Below are positions 1 to 6,655 of a stretch of 6,780 nt of DNA, one piece after another (the first letter of the stretch is position 1; the number at the start of each line of letters is the position of its first letter). Made by a program: the position numbers and the translations under genes. The stretch comes from an uncultured Phascolarctobacterium sp. (lineage in GTDB: Bacteria; Bacillota; Negativicutes; Acidaminococcales; Acidaminococcaceae): the NCBI GenBank assembly GCA_934234275.1, contig CAKQHU010000074.1:1-6780 (forward strand), written 5' to 3'. The notes under the pieces are model-generated. The model saw only the letters and a program-made list of their open reading frames with translations. It did not search any database and had not been told where the DNA came from.

Positions 1-770
1 ACCAGGTTCGGCTTAACAGCATCCTTCAGCAGAGCTGCCATTGCGCCCTGAGCCTTAATCTGGCCTGCGGTAACAGGATTGCCGTTGTAATCATAAGCAA
101 CGATAATTTTTGCCAGACGCTCCTTGAGGTCATGCAGGCTGCTTGCCAGGCACAGAATAGCCATAACCTCGGAAGCAACGGTAATATCAAATCCATCCTG
201 ACGCGGTACGCCGTGAGCCTTGCCGCCCAGACCTACTACGATGTTGCGCAGCTCGCGGTCGTTCATATCTACAACACGCTTCCACGCAATACGGCGCGGG
301 TCAATGTTCAGAGCGTTGCCCTGTTGGATATGGTTGTCCAGCATTGCTGCCAGCAGCATATGTGCGGAGGTGATAGCATGGAAGTCACCGGTAAAGTGCA
401 GGTTGATGTCCTCCATAGGCACAACCTGAGAATAGCCGCCGCCTGCAGCGCCGCCCTTAATGCCCATGCAGGGGCCGAGGGAAGGCTCACGCAGAGCTAC
501 GATAACCTTTTTGCCGAGCTTAGCCAGGCCCTGTGCCAAACCTACGGTAGTAGTGGACTTGCCTTCGCCTGCCGGAGTCGGGGTAATAGCGGTAACCAGA
601 ATCAGCTTGCCGTCTTTTTTATCTTTAACACGGCGGATTAAATCGTAGGACAGTTTTGCTTTATATTTGCCATATAATTCAATATCGTCCTCGCTAATGC
701 CTAATTTTGCAGCAACATCAGTAATTTTCTGCATTTTTGCCTGTTGGGCAATTTCAATATCGGATAACAT
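1..770 (-). CDS. fhs: Formate--tetrahydrofolate ligase, N-terminal part (3' end beyond window)
   Basis: This gene makes 10-formyl-tetrahydrofolate from formate, THF and ATP in the cytoplasm, feeding purine synthesis, initiator-tRNA formylation and, in some anaerobes, the methyl branch of acetyl-CoA synthesis. Translating the minus strand from the ATG at 770 gives 256 uninterrupted codons running off the left edge, a little under half of the family's usual length of about 556 residues. Visible family marks are a P-loop-like ATP site, [11 protein letters not shown], at residues 64-74, followed by LREPSLGP (93-100), the glycine-rich [16 protein letters not shown] (105-120) and TGDFHAIT (127-134). 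The start is fixed by AGGAGG at 779-784 with an 8-base gap. The identification is firm; only the missing C-terminal half is unseen. The gene lies 116 bases downstream of the penicillin-binding protein gene on the same strand, with a hairpin between, so it may be transcribed separately. Confidence 0.96.
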   Translation of the reverse strand, partial: MLSDIEIAQQAKMQKITDVAAKLGISEDDIELYGKYKAKLSYDLIRRVKDKKDGKLILVTAITPTPAGEGKSTTTVGLAQGLAKLGKKVIVALREPSLGPCMGIKGGAAGGGYSQVVPMEDINLHFTGDFHAITSAHMLLAAMLDNHIQQGNALNIDPRRIAWKRVVDMNDRELRNIVVGLGGKAHGVPRQDGFDITVASEVMAILCLASSLHDLKERLAKIIVAYDYNGNPVTAGQIKAQGAMAALLKDAVKPNL

Positions 771-834
771 GTTTATCTCCTCCTATTTCATTGCGTAAAA
801 AACTGCGCATAATGGCAAAGTATCTTATATAGTT

Positions 835-868
835 CTTCCCCGAGCAGCTTTTTTCCTGCCCGGGGAAG
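835..868 (-). terminator. Intercistronic hairpin between PBP gene and fhs, possible terminator or attenuator
   Basis: CTTCCCCG (835-842) pairs with CGGGGAAG (861-868). After one mismatch, GCAG (844-847) pairs with CTGC (856-859), leaving an 8-base loop. The stem is stable and sits just after the penicillin-binding protein stop codon. No clear T-run follows it on either strand: on the minus strand it is followed by AACTATATAAG. It may therefore be a weak or imperfect terminator, an RNA-stability element, or a leader structure for fhs, rather than a textbook intrinsic terminator. Confidence 0.5.
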
Positions 869-886
869 TAAAATAATACAATTTTT

Positions 887-2920
887 TTAGTTAAACCACA
901 CTTCTACCGTAGTGTTTTCAAGCACCTCACTGCCCGGTGGCGGCTTCTGCTGCCACGCATGGCCGCTACCGTAAGGCTTCAGCTTCAGCTTATACGGCTC
1001 CAGCAAATCGACAGTATTGCGCATGTCCAGTCCTTTGAAATCCGGCAGCTTGATTTTGCCGTCCGGCATTCTCTGCAGCACCGGCAGCTGCTTCGGCTTC
1101 TGGGTATCCTTCTGTCCGACGGCATTCATCTCCTCGAAAGAAGGCAGGCCTTCGCTTGCTGCGGGCTGAATGCCCTTGGCAACCAGTATCTGCTGCAGTG
1201 TATCGCGGAAGATAGGCGCGCTGACCTGCGAGCCGTAGAAGGCTCCCTGAGGCGTATCCAGCATAACCAGCATTGCATAACGCGGTTTATCTGCAGGCAC
1301 AAAGCCTACGAAGGAAGCAATGTACTGACCGGCAGCATAACCGCCGCCGGCTGCCAGCTTCTCCGCCGTACCTGTTTTGCCGGCAATGCGGTAGCCCTTA
1401 ATCGCAGCAGTCTTGCCGCCGCCCTCGCTGACTACCTTTTCCATCATCTCACGCATCTGGCGTGCAACCTGCTCGGTAATAACATTGCGTACTACCGTCT
1501 TTTTGCCTTCCTTGATAACGGTTCCGTCGGCAGCCACAATTTTTTTGATGATATACGGCTGTAGCAGCTCACCGCCGTTGGCAATCGCGCAGATAGCGCG
1601 CAGCTCCTGCAAAGGTGTCACCGCAACGCCCTGACCGATAGCCATCGTCGCTACGTCAGGCTCATACATATCCTTAGGATTGTACAGAATGCCTCCCTCT
1701 TCACCGGGAAGCTCAATGCCGGTAGGCGTACCGAAGCCGAACTTTTTCGCATAGCTGATAAGCCTGTCCGCTCCCAGCTTCATGCCCAGCTGTACCATAC
1801 CGGTGTTGATAGAAAACTTGATAACAGTAGAAAACGGCACCGTACCCATGCCTTCGCCGTCCCAGTTGTAAATAACGCGGTCGGCAATCTTGATACGGCC
1901 GTTGTCCTGAATCGGTGTATCAGGTGTAATGATGCCCTCCGTCAAGCCCATGCAGCCGACAATCGGCTTAAATACCGAGCCGGGCTCGTAAATCATGGAA
2001 ACGGCACGGTTCGTCCAGCTATCGGGGCTGTACTTGCCGAAATTATTCGGGTCAAAGGCAGGACGGCTGGCCATACCCAAAATTTCACCGGTGTACGGGT
2101 CCATGATGATGGCTGCCGCGCCCTTCGCTTTGGTGCGTGCCATAGCATCATCCATAGCATCCTCCAGCACGTACTGGATTTTGCTGTCCAACGTCAGATA
2201 GACCGTAGGCAGCTTTTCCTGCTTCGGCTGCAGCTCATGCCCCGGTTCATTCACCATTAAGCCTAAAAGCTGCTTGCCTACCGCATCATGCAGTCTGGAA
2301 TAGGTTGTTTCACTGCCCTTCAGCACATCATCAAGCTGATATTCCAGGCCGCTCAGGCCCTTGTCATCGGTGCCGATAAAGCCGAGAATCTGCGCTGCCG
2401 CACGCTTTTTAGTATAATAGCGCTTGCTTTCCTCCAGAAAATGCAGACCCTTCAAATCATTATCCTTAATAATTTTCTGAACCTGTGCTACTTCCTTCGG
2501 CTCCATCGTGCGCTTCAGCCAGACAAAGCGTCCGCCGCCGGTAAAAATACTATAAAGCTTTTGGGCATCCGTTTTCAGCACCGGTGCCAGCAAATCCGCG
2601 CTTAAGCGTCGCACATCTCGCTGCACGGTTTTTTTGTTCTTTTCATCCTTTTCATCCTGCATCATTTCCGGGTCTGCGTAAAGCGAGCCCGTCATAATGC
2701 TCACAGCCATCTCTTCGCCGTCACGGTCTACAATACGTCCGCGCGGAGTACCGCGTATATAATCTGCCGTCAGCTGTGATTTCGTCAGCTGCTTAAGCTT
2801 GTCCGCCTGCACTACCTGCAGCCAGATTAAACGCAACAGCACACCTACTACAATTACAACCATACATATACATAAGGCTGTAAAACGTCTTTTACTGTCT
2901 AAAAAAGCAAAAGGCTTCAT
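887..2920 (-). CDS. Class B penicillin-binding protein (transpeptidase) with C-terminal PASTA domain, SpoVD/FtsI type
   Basis: This is a D,D-transpeptidase that crosslinks peptidoglycan stem peptides outside the membrane and partners a SEDS glycosyltransferase. With the ATG at 2920 the protein has 677 residues. One membrane anchor lies at about 13-36. A PBP dimerisation/pedestal region opens with TPRGRIVDRDGEEMAVS (58-74) and contains a lysine/aspartate-rich patch near 88-97. The transpeptidase domain carries all three active-site motifs: SVFK (catalytic Ser315, Lys318), SIN (370-372) and KTG (515-517). A linker (about 586-621) leads into one PASTA domain (about 622-677). The PASTA domain favours a SpoVD-like or Gram-positive FtsI-like assignment, but sequence alone does not separate division from spore-cortex roles, so no symbol is given. 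The start codon overlaps the TGA of the upstream SEDS gene as ATGA, implying coupled translation. A GTG at 2929 is less likely because it lies inside the Shine-Dalgarno site. Confidence 0.95.
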   Translation of the reverse strand: MKPFAFLDSKRRFTALCICMVVIVVGVLLRLIWLQVVQADKLKQLTKSQLTADYIRGTPRGRIVDRDGEEMAVSIMTGSLYADPEMMQDEKDEKNKKTVQRDVRRLSADLLAPVLKTDAQKLYSIFTGGGRFVWLKRTMEPKEVAQVQKIIKDNDLKGLHFLEESKRYYTKKRAAAQILGFIGTDDKGLSGLEYQLDDVLKGSETTYSRLHDAVGKQLLGLMVNEPGHELQPKQEKLPTVYLTLDSKIQYVLEDAMDDAMARTKAKGAAAIIMDPYTGEILGMASRPAFDPNNFGKYSPDSWTNRAVSMIYEPGSVFKPIVGCMGLTEGIITPDTPIQDNGRIKIADRVIYNWDGEGMGTVPFSTVIKFSINTGMVQLGMKLGADRLISYAKKFGFGTPTGIELPGEEGGILYNPKDMYEPDVATMAIGQGVAVTPLQELRAICAIANGGELLQPYIIKKIVAADGTVIKEGKKTVVRNVITEQVARQMREMMEKVVSEGGGKTAAIKGYRIAGKTGTAEKLAAGGGYAAGQYIASFVGFVPADKPRYAMLVMLDTPQGAFYGSQVSAPIFRDTLQQILVAKGIQPAASEGLPSFEEMNAVGQKDTQKPKQLPVLQRMPDGKIKLPDFKGLDMRNTVDLLEPYKLKLKPYGSGHAWQQKPPPGSEVLENTTVEVWFN

Positions 2921-4095
2921 TTCTGCCACCTCCTGCTGCCCACAACACGCAAATCATTGCGGCGTTTTTCCGGAGGTTCGGCATCCAGCAACTGCTGCTT
3001 TTCTTCCTCATCATAAACCGACAGCAGCAAGCCGATTGCCGCCATCGAAATTATCATCGAGCTGCCGCCGTAGCTGATAAAAATAAGCGGTACACCGATA
3101 ACCGGGAAAATACCGCAAACCATCGCCATATTGGCAAAGGCCTGGCCGATGATTAAAAAGGTAACTCCGGCTGCCAGCAAAAAGCCCTTCTGATCCCGCG
3201 TACTGATTGTAATCTTATAAAAAGCAACTCCCAGCAGGCAAAAAACAAGCAGCAGAATAAGCGCTCCGAAAAAGCCGTTTTCCTGACAAAAAACAGCAAA
3301 AGCAAAGTCGGTATGAGCCTCCGGCAAGTAAGCGAACTTTGCTGCACCGTGTCCCCAGTTGGTGCCTGTAAGGCCGCCGCTGCCGATTGCCAGCAGCGAC
3401 TGCACCATCTGATAGCCCTTGCCCTGCGGGTCGAGCCAGGGGTCAAACCACACATGCAGACGTTGCAGACGATATTCCGAACTTATTGACAAAAGCACAG
3501 CGCCAACCGCACCAACGCCAACAATAGTTGTTATCCAGCGTGCAGGCAGGCCGGCAATAATAAACATACCCATTACCAGCGCCGCAATAATTGCTGCGGT
3601 TCCCAGGTCAGGCTGCACAAGAACGCCAAAGGCAGCTATACCCGTCGCCATTGTCACCAGAAGGCATTCGCCCTTATACAGGCTTATCTTCTCTCCCAGC
3701 TTCATTGCGTTGCCCAAAAATCTGGCTGACAGCATAATCAGCACCAGCTTGGCTATCTCTGACGGCTGGATAGAAAAAGAACCGATATAAATCCAGCGTG
3801 TAGCACCCTTATTGGCTGCTCCCCAAAAATGCACCACTACCAGCATAACCAGCACTATGCAATAGCATATCCAAAGAAATCTTTTATTCAGTAGCCTTTT
3901 ATAACCTATTTTACGGACAAAATAAATGCCTGCCAGTCCCACAAGGGCACAAAAATAATAGCGAAACAAATACGAGGGTCCGTTATCATATAAGCTGGCG
4001 CTGAACACATTGATGCCGCCAAGCAGCAGCAGCACGGCCATAAGAGTAAAAATAGCCTGACGGGGATTATCCCATAACAAAAATCTCTTATTCAT
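2917..4095 (-). CDS. FtsW/RodA/SpoVE-family (SEDS) peptidoglycan glycosyltransferase
   Basis: This is a polytopic membrane enzyme that polymerises lipid II into glycan strands, working with a class B PBP. The 392-residue length is typical for the family. Hydrophobic segments run throughout, beginning at about 14-34. SEDS signatures in order are GATRWI (97-102), QPSEIAKL (110-117), QPDLGTA (161-167), the DPWLDPQGKGYQ to IGSGGLTG stretch (218-244), the LPEAHTDFAFA loop (257-267) and GVPLIFISYGGSS (334-346). Asp263 in HTD aligns with the aspartate held essential in SEDS enzymes. The charged tail (about 362-392) is cytoplasmic by expectation. The gene starts 13 bases after the trmB stop with only a weak AGGG ahead of the ATG, so it may depend on ribosomes arriving from trmB. 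It overlaps the PBP gene by four bases. Pairing with a PASTA-type PBP suggests FtsW or SpoVE more than RodA, but I cannot settle which. Confidence 0.95.
   Translation of the reverse strand: MNKRFLLWDNPRQAIFTLMAVLLLLGGINVFSASLYDNGPSYLFRYYFCALVGLAGIYFVRKIGYKRLLNKRFLWICYCIVLVMLVVVHFWGAANKGATRWIYIGSFSIQPSEIAKLVLIMLSARFLGNAMKLGEKISLYKGECLLVTMATGIAAFGVLVQPDLGTAAIIAALVMGMFIIAGLPARWITTIVGVGAVGAVLLSISSEYRLQRLHVWFDPWLDPQGKGYQMVQSLLAIGSGGLTGTNWGHGAAKFAYLPEAHTDFAFAVFCQENGFFGALILLLVFCLLGVAFYKITISTRDQKGFLLAAGVTFLIIGQAFANMAMVCGIFPVIGVPLIFISYGGSSMIISMAAIGLLLSVYDEEEKQQLLDAEPPEKRRNDLRVVGSRRWQK
2928..2934 (-). promoter_or_regulatory. Ribosome binding site deciding the PBP start
   Basis: The minus strand reads AGGAGGT here, seven bases before the ATG at 2918-2920. 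The upstream in-frame GTG (2927-2929) uses the last two bases of this same site and so cannot be initiated from it. The site lies inside the 3' end of the SEDS gene, as is usual for translationally coupled pairs. Confidence 0.85.
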
Positions 4096-4108
4096 GGCAA
4101 AGCCCTAT

Positions 4109-4747
4109 TTAAAAAACTACCTCGCAGAAATTAATCGGCGTACCCAGCGCACTGAATTTCTGCTCATATTCTGTTTGTACAGGGTTCTCATATTCGGAAT
4201 GATGCAGGTCATAGCTCAAAGCAATAATCTGCAGACCGAACTCCTTGAATTCCTCTACGGAAAAATCAAACAGAGCGCGGTTATCCGTTTTAAAGCGCAG
4301 GTGACCGCCCTCGCCCAGCAGCTGCTTATACAGCGCCAGGAAGTTACGGTGCGTCAGACGGCGTTTGGCATGACGTGCCTTCGGCCAGGGGTCGCTGAAA
4401 TTCAGATACAGCTCCTTGATTTCGCCGGGCTCGAACCAGTCCAGCAGGTTTTCGGCATTAGCGCAAATGATTTTAACATTCGTCAGCTCCTTATCCTTCG
4501 CTGCCTTAGCGGGGAAATAGGCAATATCATGCTGTGTTTCAATGCCGATAAAAGCCTTATCGGGATACAGCTCTGCCATACCGATGGTAAAGCGTCCCTT
4601 GCCGCAGCCGATTTCCAGACACAGACGTTTGCCCGGGAACATCTCCTGCCAATGTCCCTTAAACTTATCGATATCATGCAGGAAAACGTATTCTCCCTGC
4701 ACTTCCTTCATAGCTTCTTCAATCCATGGTTTTTTTCTTAAGCGCAT
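4109..4747 (-). CDS. trmB: tRNA (guanine-N7-)-methyltransferase
   Basis: TrmB transfers a methyl group from S-adenosylmethionine to N7 of G46 in the variable loop of many tRNAs, in the cytoplasm. The 212-residue product is full length for the family. It shows the SAM-binding loop EIGCGKG (45-51), acidic residues after the next strand (GIETQ, 68-72), and the family signature LNFSDPWPKARHAKRRLT (115-132). KTDN (153-156) and the C-terminal TEYEQKF (192-198) complete the set of TrmB tRNA-binding and catalytic marks. The ATG at 4747 is preceded by TGAGGT (4754-4759) at a 6-base gap. It is first in an apparent operon with the SEDS and PBP genes. Such linkage looks like shared expression rather than shared function. 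Nothing is missing or broken. Confidence 0.97.
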   Translation of the reverse strand: MRLRKKPWIEEAMKEVQGEYVFLHDIDKFKGHWQEMFPGKRLCLEIGCGKGRFTIGMAELYPDKAFIGIETQHDIAYFPAKAAKDKELTNVKIICANAENLLDWFEPGEIKELYLNFSDPWPKARHAKRRLTHRNFLALYKQLLGEGGHLRFKTDNRALFDFSVEEFKEFGLQIIALSYDLHHSEYENPVQTEYEQKFSALGTPINFCEVVF

Positions 4748-4784
4748 AGTCAGACCTCACATAAAAATATTTTCTCAAGTATAT

Positions 4785-4814
4785 ATTATACAACAAATCC
4801 CCTTAACTTGGGAA
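4785..4814 (-). promoter_or_regulatory. Candidate promoter for trmB-SEDS-PBP operon
   Basis: On the minus strand an exact TATAAT (4785-4790) lies 37 bases upstream of the trmB ATG. A partial -35, TTCCCA (4809-4814, four of six matches to TTGACA), sits 18 bases before it. It falls between the terminator of the upstream gene and trmB, where a promoter is needed. The -10 is convincing and the -35 is not. Confidence 0.5.
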
Positions 4815-4823
4815 AAGAATTAT

Positions 4824-4856
4824 AAAAAAAGCCGGCAGTAAATAATCACTGCCGGC
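4824..4856 (-). terminator. Rho-independent terminator of the DUF697-like gene
   Basis: A perfect 9-bp stem, GCCGGCAGT (4831-4839) with ACTGCCGGC (4848-4856), encloses an 8-base A/T-rich loop. On the minus strand it is followed at once by seven T residues (4824-4830). It begins 13 bases past the stop codon of the gene at 4870-5433, so it cleanly ends that transcript before the trmB operon starts. Confidence 0.93.
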
Positions 4857-4869
4857 ACAACTTGCCACA

Positions 4870-5433
4870 CTAATCCTTTTTCAAAAAATCCTTGGCCTTA
4901 TGCAGTATTTCGTCCGCCTTACGGTTCATCTTATCCAACGTATCATCCACCTCAAAGCGACGGCTTTCATCACCCAGCGGCTTATCCTTGCAGGCCATAT
5001 TCTTCAGCTCGCCCAGCATTTTGATGCCTTCGATGCGTGCCTCCTCATAAGTTGTTTTAAAGGCAGACAAATCATCGGGGCAGCCTGCTTCCAGCCAGGC
5101 ATTCGCCACCTTGCCCACGGCGTAGGTCACCGACATACCTACAGGAATCTGCACCGGTGCAAAGGGAATCAGCGTTGCCAAGGTCTGTCCTACAAAGGCA
5201 CCGCCCAAAGAACCCAGAAGTCCCAACACCGCGCTTTCGGAAAGCTTAATACCACGCAGCTTGGCCAGGCGGGTAATCATATAAACCTCGTTCGCCATCA
5301 GCGTCATTGTGCCTACTACCGGAGCAACAACGATTACACCGGCACGGGCTGCGGCCCAACGGCAGATATCCTCCGCTTCTTTATCCGTATCAACGGCATA
5401 TTTCATTTTGTGTTCTTCCAAACGCTCTGTCAT
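4870..5433 (-). CDS. Stand-alone DUF697-like membrane-associated protein, function unknown
   Basis: I do not recognise a characterised family member. The 187-residue product has a charged N-terminus (1-25). A hydrophobic stretch follows at about 30-46, then MANEVYMITRLAKLRGIKLSE (46-66). A glycine-rich hydrophobic region (about 68-105) holds LGLLGSLGGAF and leads to TYAVGKVANAWLEAG (103-117). This order resembles the DUF697 domain seen at the C-terminus of some membrane GTPases and in YcjF-type proteins; that match is from memory of the pattern. No P-loop or other GTPase motif is present, so this would be the domain alone. The tail (about 124-187) is highly charged and predicted helical. The ATG at 5433 follows TGAGGTGA (5438-5445). 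An internal Met10 is a possible alternative start. It is a single-gene unit with its own terminator, divergent from gluQ. Confidence 0.8.
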   Translation of the reverse strand: MTERLEEHKMKYAVDTDKEAEDICRWAAARAGVIVVAPVVGTMTLMANEVYMITRLAKLRGIKLSESAVLGLLGSLGGAFVGQTLATLIPFAPVQIPVGMSVTYAVGKVANAWLEAGCPDDLSAFKTTYEEARIEGIKMLGELKNMACKDKPLGDESRRFEVDDTLDKMNRKADEILHKAKDFLKKD

Positions 5434-5484
5434 TTTCTCACCTCATTTATGCAGCATCCAAAGCGATTTACTTTTTATAGTTAC

Positions 5485-5490
5485 ATTATA
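5485..5490 (-). promoter_or_regulatory. Candidate -10 element for the DUF697-like gene
   Basis: The minus strand has an exact TATAAT here, 51 bases before the ATG at 5433, giving a leader of roughly 45 bases. No convincing -35 lies 16-18 bases further upstream: the best options are TGTTTT or CTGTTT. The call rests on the -10 and position alone. Confidence 0.4.
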
Positions 5491-5590
5491 CAGCAAAGCA
5501 GACGCGCAAAACAGTGAGATTCTAGTGAAATCGCCGCTGCTGTAAACTTTTTCCTTCATACTGCCTAATCTCCTGAGCAAAGCAGAAGAG

Positions 5591-5618
5591 TTTATGGTAA
5601 AATATTAGAGTATATATT
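5591..5618 (+). promoter_or_regulatory. Weak candidate promoter for gluQ
   Basis: TATATT (5613-5618) could serve as a -10, with TTTATG (5591-5596) 16 bases ahead as a poor -35. The surrounding A/T-rich stretch is the only likely promoter region in front of gluQ, since the upstream gene is divergent. The exact elements are uncertain. Confidence 0.3.
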
Positions 5619-5629
5619 GATATTCGGTC

Positions 5630-5636
5630 AAGGTGG
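5630..5636 (+). promoter_or_regulatory. Ribosome binding site supporting the GTG start of gluQ
   Basis: AAGGTGG lies nine bases before the GTG at 5646. The in-frame codon triplet at 5637-5639 is TGA, so translation cannot begin further upstream. No ATG lies near the conserved N-terminus, which makes GTG the only sensible start. Confidence 0.75.
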
Positions 5637-5645
5637 TGAAGGATA

Positions 5646-6602
5646 GTGACAGCGGACAATACGCCTGTCGTAGGACGCTTTGCGCCTACGCCCAGCGGCT
5701 TTCTGCATCTGGGCAACGTTTTCTGCAGCCTGCTGGCCTGGCTCTATGCCAAAAGCAGCGGCGGCAAAATAGTTCTGCGCATTGAAGACCTGGACCCGCA
5801 GCGCTGTTCCCTCGCCAAGGCTGACGCACTGGCCCGCGAGCTGGCATGGTTGGGACTGACGTGGGATGAGGGTGCGTATTGCAGCGCTGACAGCGACAGC
5901 TTTTTCCAAAGCCGCCGCAGTGATATCTATGCCCACTACTTCGACCTTTTACAGCAACAGGAGCTTGTCTATCCCTGCTTTTGCAGCCGCAGCGAGCTGC
6001 ACGCCGCCGAAGCGCCCCACGCCAGCGACGGACGTATTATTTACGCCGGCACCTGCCGCGAGCTTACGCCAGCACAGCGCAGCGCCAAAATGCAGCAGCG
6101 TCGTCCCGCCTGGCGCATTAAGGTTGCTGACAAGCTTATCGCCTTTACGGATATGCACTACGGCAGGCAGCAGGCTAATTTGGCGCACGAATGCGGTGAC
6201 TTTATCCTGCGCCGCAGCGACGGCGTGTACGCCTACCAATTAGCTGTTGTCATCGACGATGCGCTCATGGGCGTAAATCAGGTAGTGCGTGGCTGCGATT
6301 TGCTCAGCTCCACACCGGTACAGCTTTATCTTTACCGCCTGCTGAACCTTACGCCGCCGTCCTTCTGCCACATTCCGCTGCTTACGGATGCTGCAGGACG
6401 CAGGCTGTCCAAACGCGACGGCGATCTGGAAATTGCCGCCCTCAGGCAGCACTACGGCAGCCCGGAGCCGATTATCGGCATCCTGGCCTATCTTGCCGGC
6501 CAGCTGCCCAAGCCGGAACCGCTTACCGCCGCAGAGCTGCTGCCGCTTTTCCGTCCGGAATCTGTTCCCCATGACAATATCGTTGTACCGCAATTACTTT
6601 GA
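5646..6602 (+). CDS. gluQ: Glutamyl-Q tRNA(Asp) synthetase (GluQ-RS)
   Basis: GluQ-RS is a shortened glutamyl-tRNA synthetase paralogue that activates glutamate and attaches it to queuosine at position 34 of tRNA-Asp, rather than to a tRNA 3' end. The 318-residue product matches the family size (about 300) and lacks the anticodon-binding domain of GltX. It has a class I HIGH-type motif, PSGFLHLGN (16-24), then RIEDLDPQR (45-53). A zinc site follows the GluQ-RS pattern: Cys111-x-Cys113, then Tyr133 and Cys137. VIDDALMGVNQVVRGCDLLSS (202-222) and a KMSKS-type RLSKRDG (253-259) complete the Rossmann core. The spacing from the second Cys to the Tyr is longer than in the E. coli enzyme. The start is GTG. 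It is divergent from the DUF697-like gene. A second membrane gene follows 53 bases downstream and may be cotranscribed. It implies that the host makes or salvages queuosine. Confidence 0.94.
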   Translation: MTADNTPVVGRFAPTPSGFLHLGNVFCSLLAWLYAKSSGGKIVLRIEDLDPQRCSLAKADALARELAWLGLTWDEGAYCSADSDSFFQSRRSDIYAHYFDLLQQQELVYPCFCSRSELHAAEAPHASDGRIIYAGTCRELTPAQRSAKMQQRRPAWRIKVADKLIAFTDMHYGRQQANLAHECGDFILRRSDGVYAYQLAVVIDDALMGVNQVVRGCDLLSSTPVQLYLYRLLNLTPPSFCHIPLLTDAAGRRLSKRDGDLEIAALRQHYGSPEPIIGILAYLAGQLPKPEPLTAAELLPLFRPESVPHDNIVVPQLL

Positions 6603-6655
6603 TTGCGTAGGCAATAACACATTACACTGATTATAAAACCTGGGAGGAATATATA

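Noticed and set aside
132..641. Plus-strand open frame of 169 codons
   Set aside because: It lies wholly antisense to fhs, whose minus-strand frame has unmistakable family motifs. The plus-strand product has no recognisable domain.
959..1564. Plus-strand open frame of 201 codons
   Set aside because: It is antisense to the PBP transpeptidase and PASTA coding region. It has no recognisable motif and is best explained as a codon-bias shadow.
2641..2660. Short direct repeat of TTTTCATCC within the PBP gene
   Set aside because: It simply encodes the lysine/aspartate-rich DEKDEK patch in frame and is too short to be a meaningful repeat element.
4094..4741. Plus-strand open frame of 215 codons
   Set aside because: It mirrors trmB almost exactly, and the minus-strand frame carries every TrmB motif.
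4900..5517. Plus-strand open frame of 205 codons
   Set aside because: It is antisense to the DUF697-like gene, which has its own ribosome site and terminator. The mirror frame runs through that gene's promoter region.
5522..5716. Small minus-strand open frame across the gluQ start
   Set aside because: It overlaps the conserved N-terminus of gluQ on the opposite strand, has no good ribosome site and shows no protein-like pattern.
6602..6615. Small inverted repeat ATTGC/GCAAT just after the gluQ stop
   Set aside because: The 5-bp stem is short and no T-run follows, so it is not a credible terminator.
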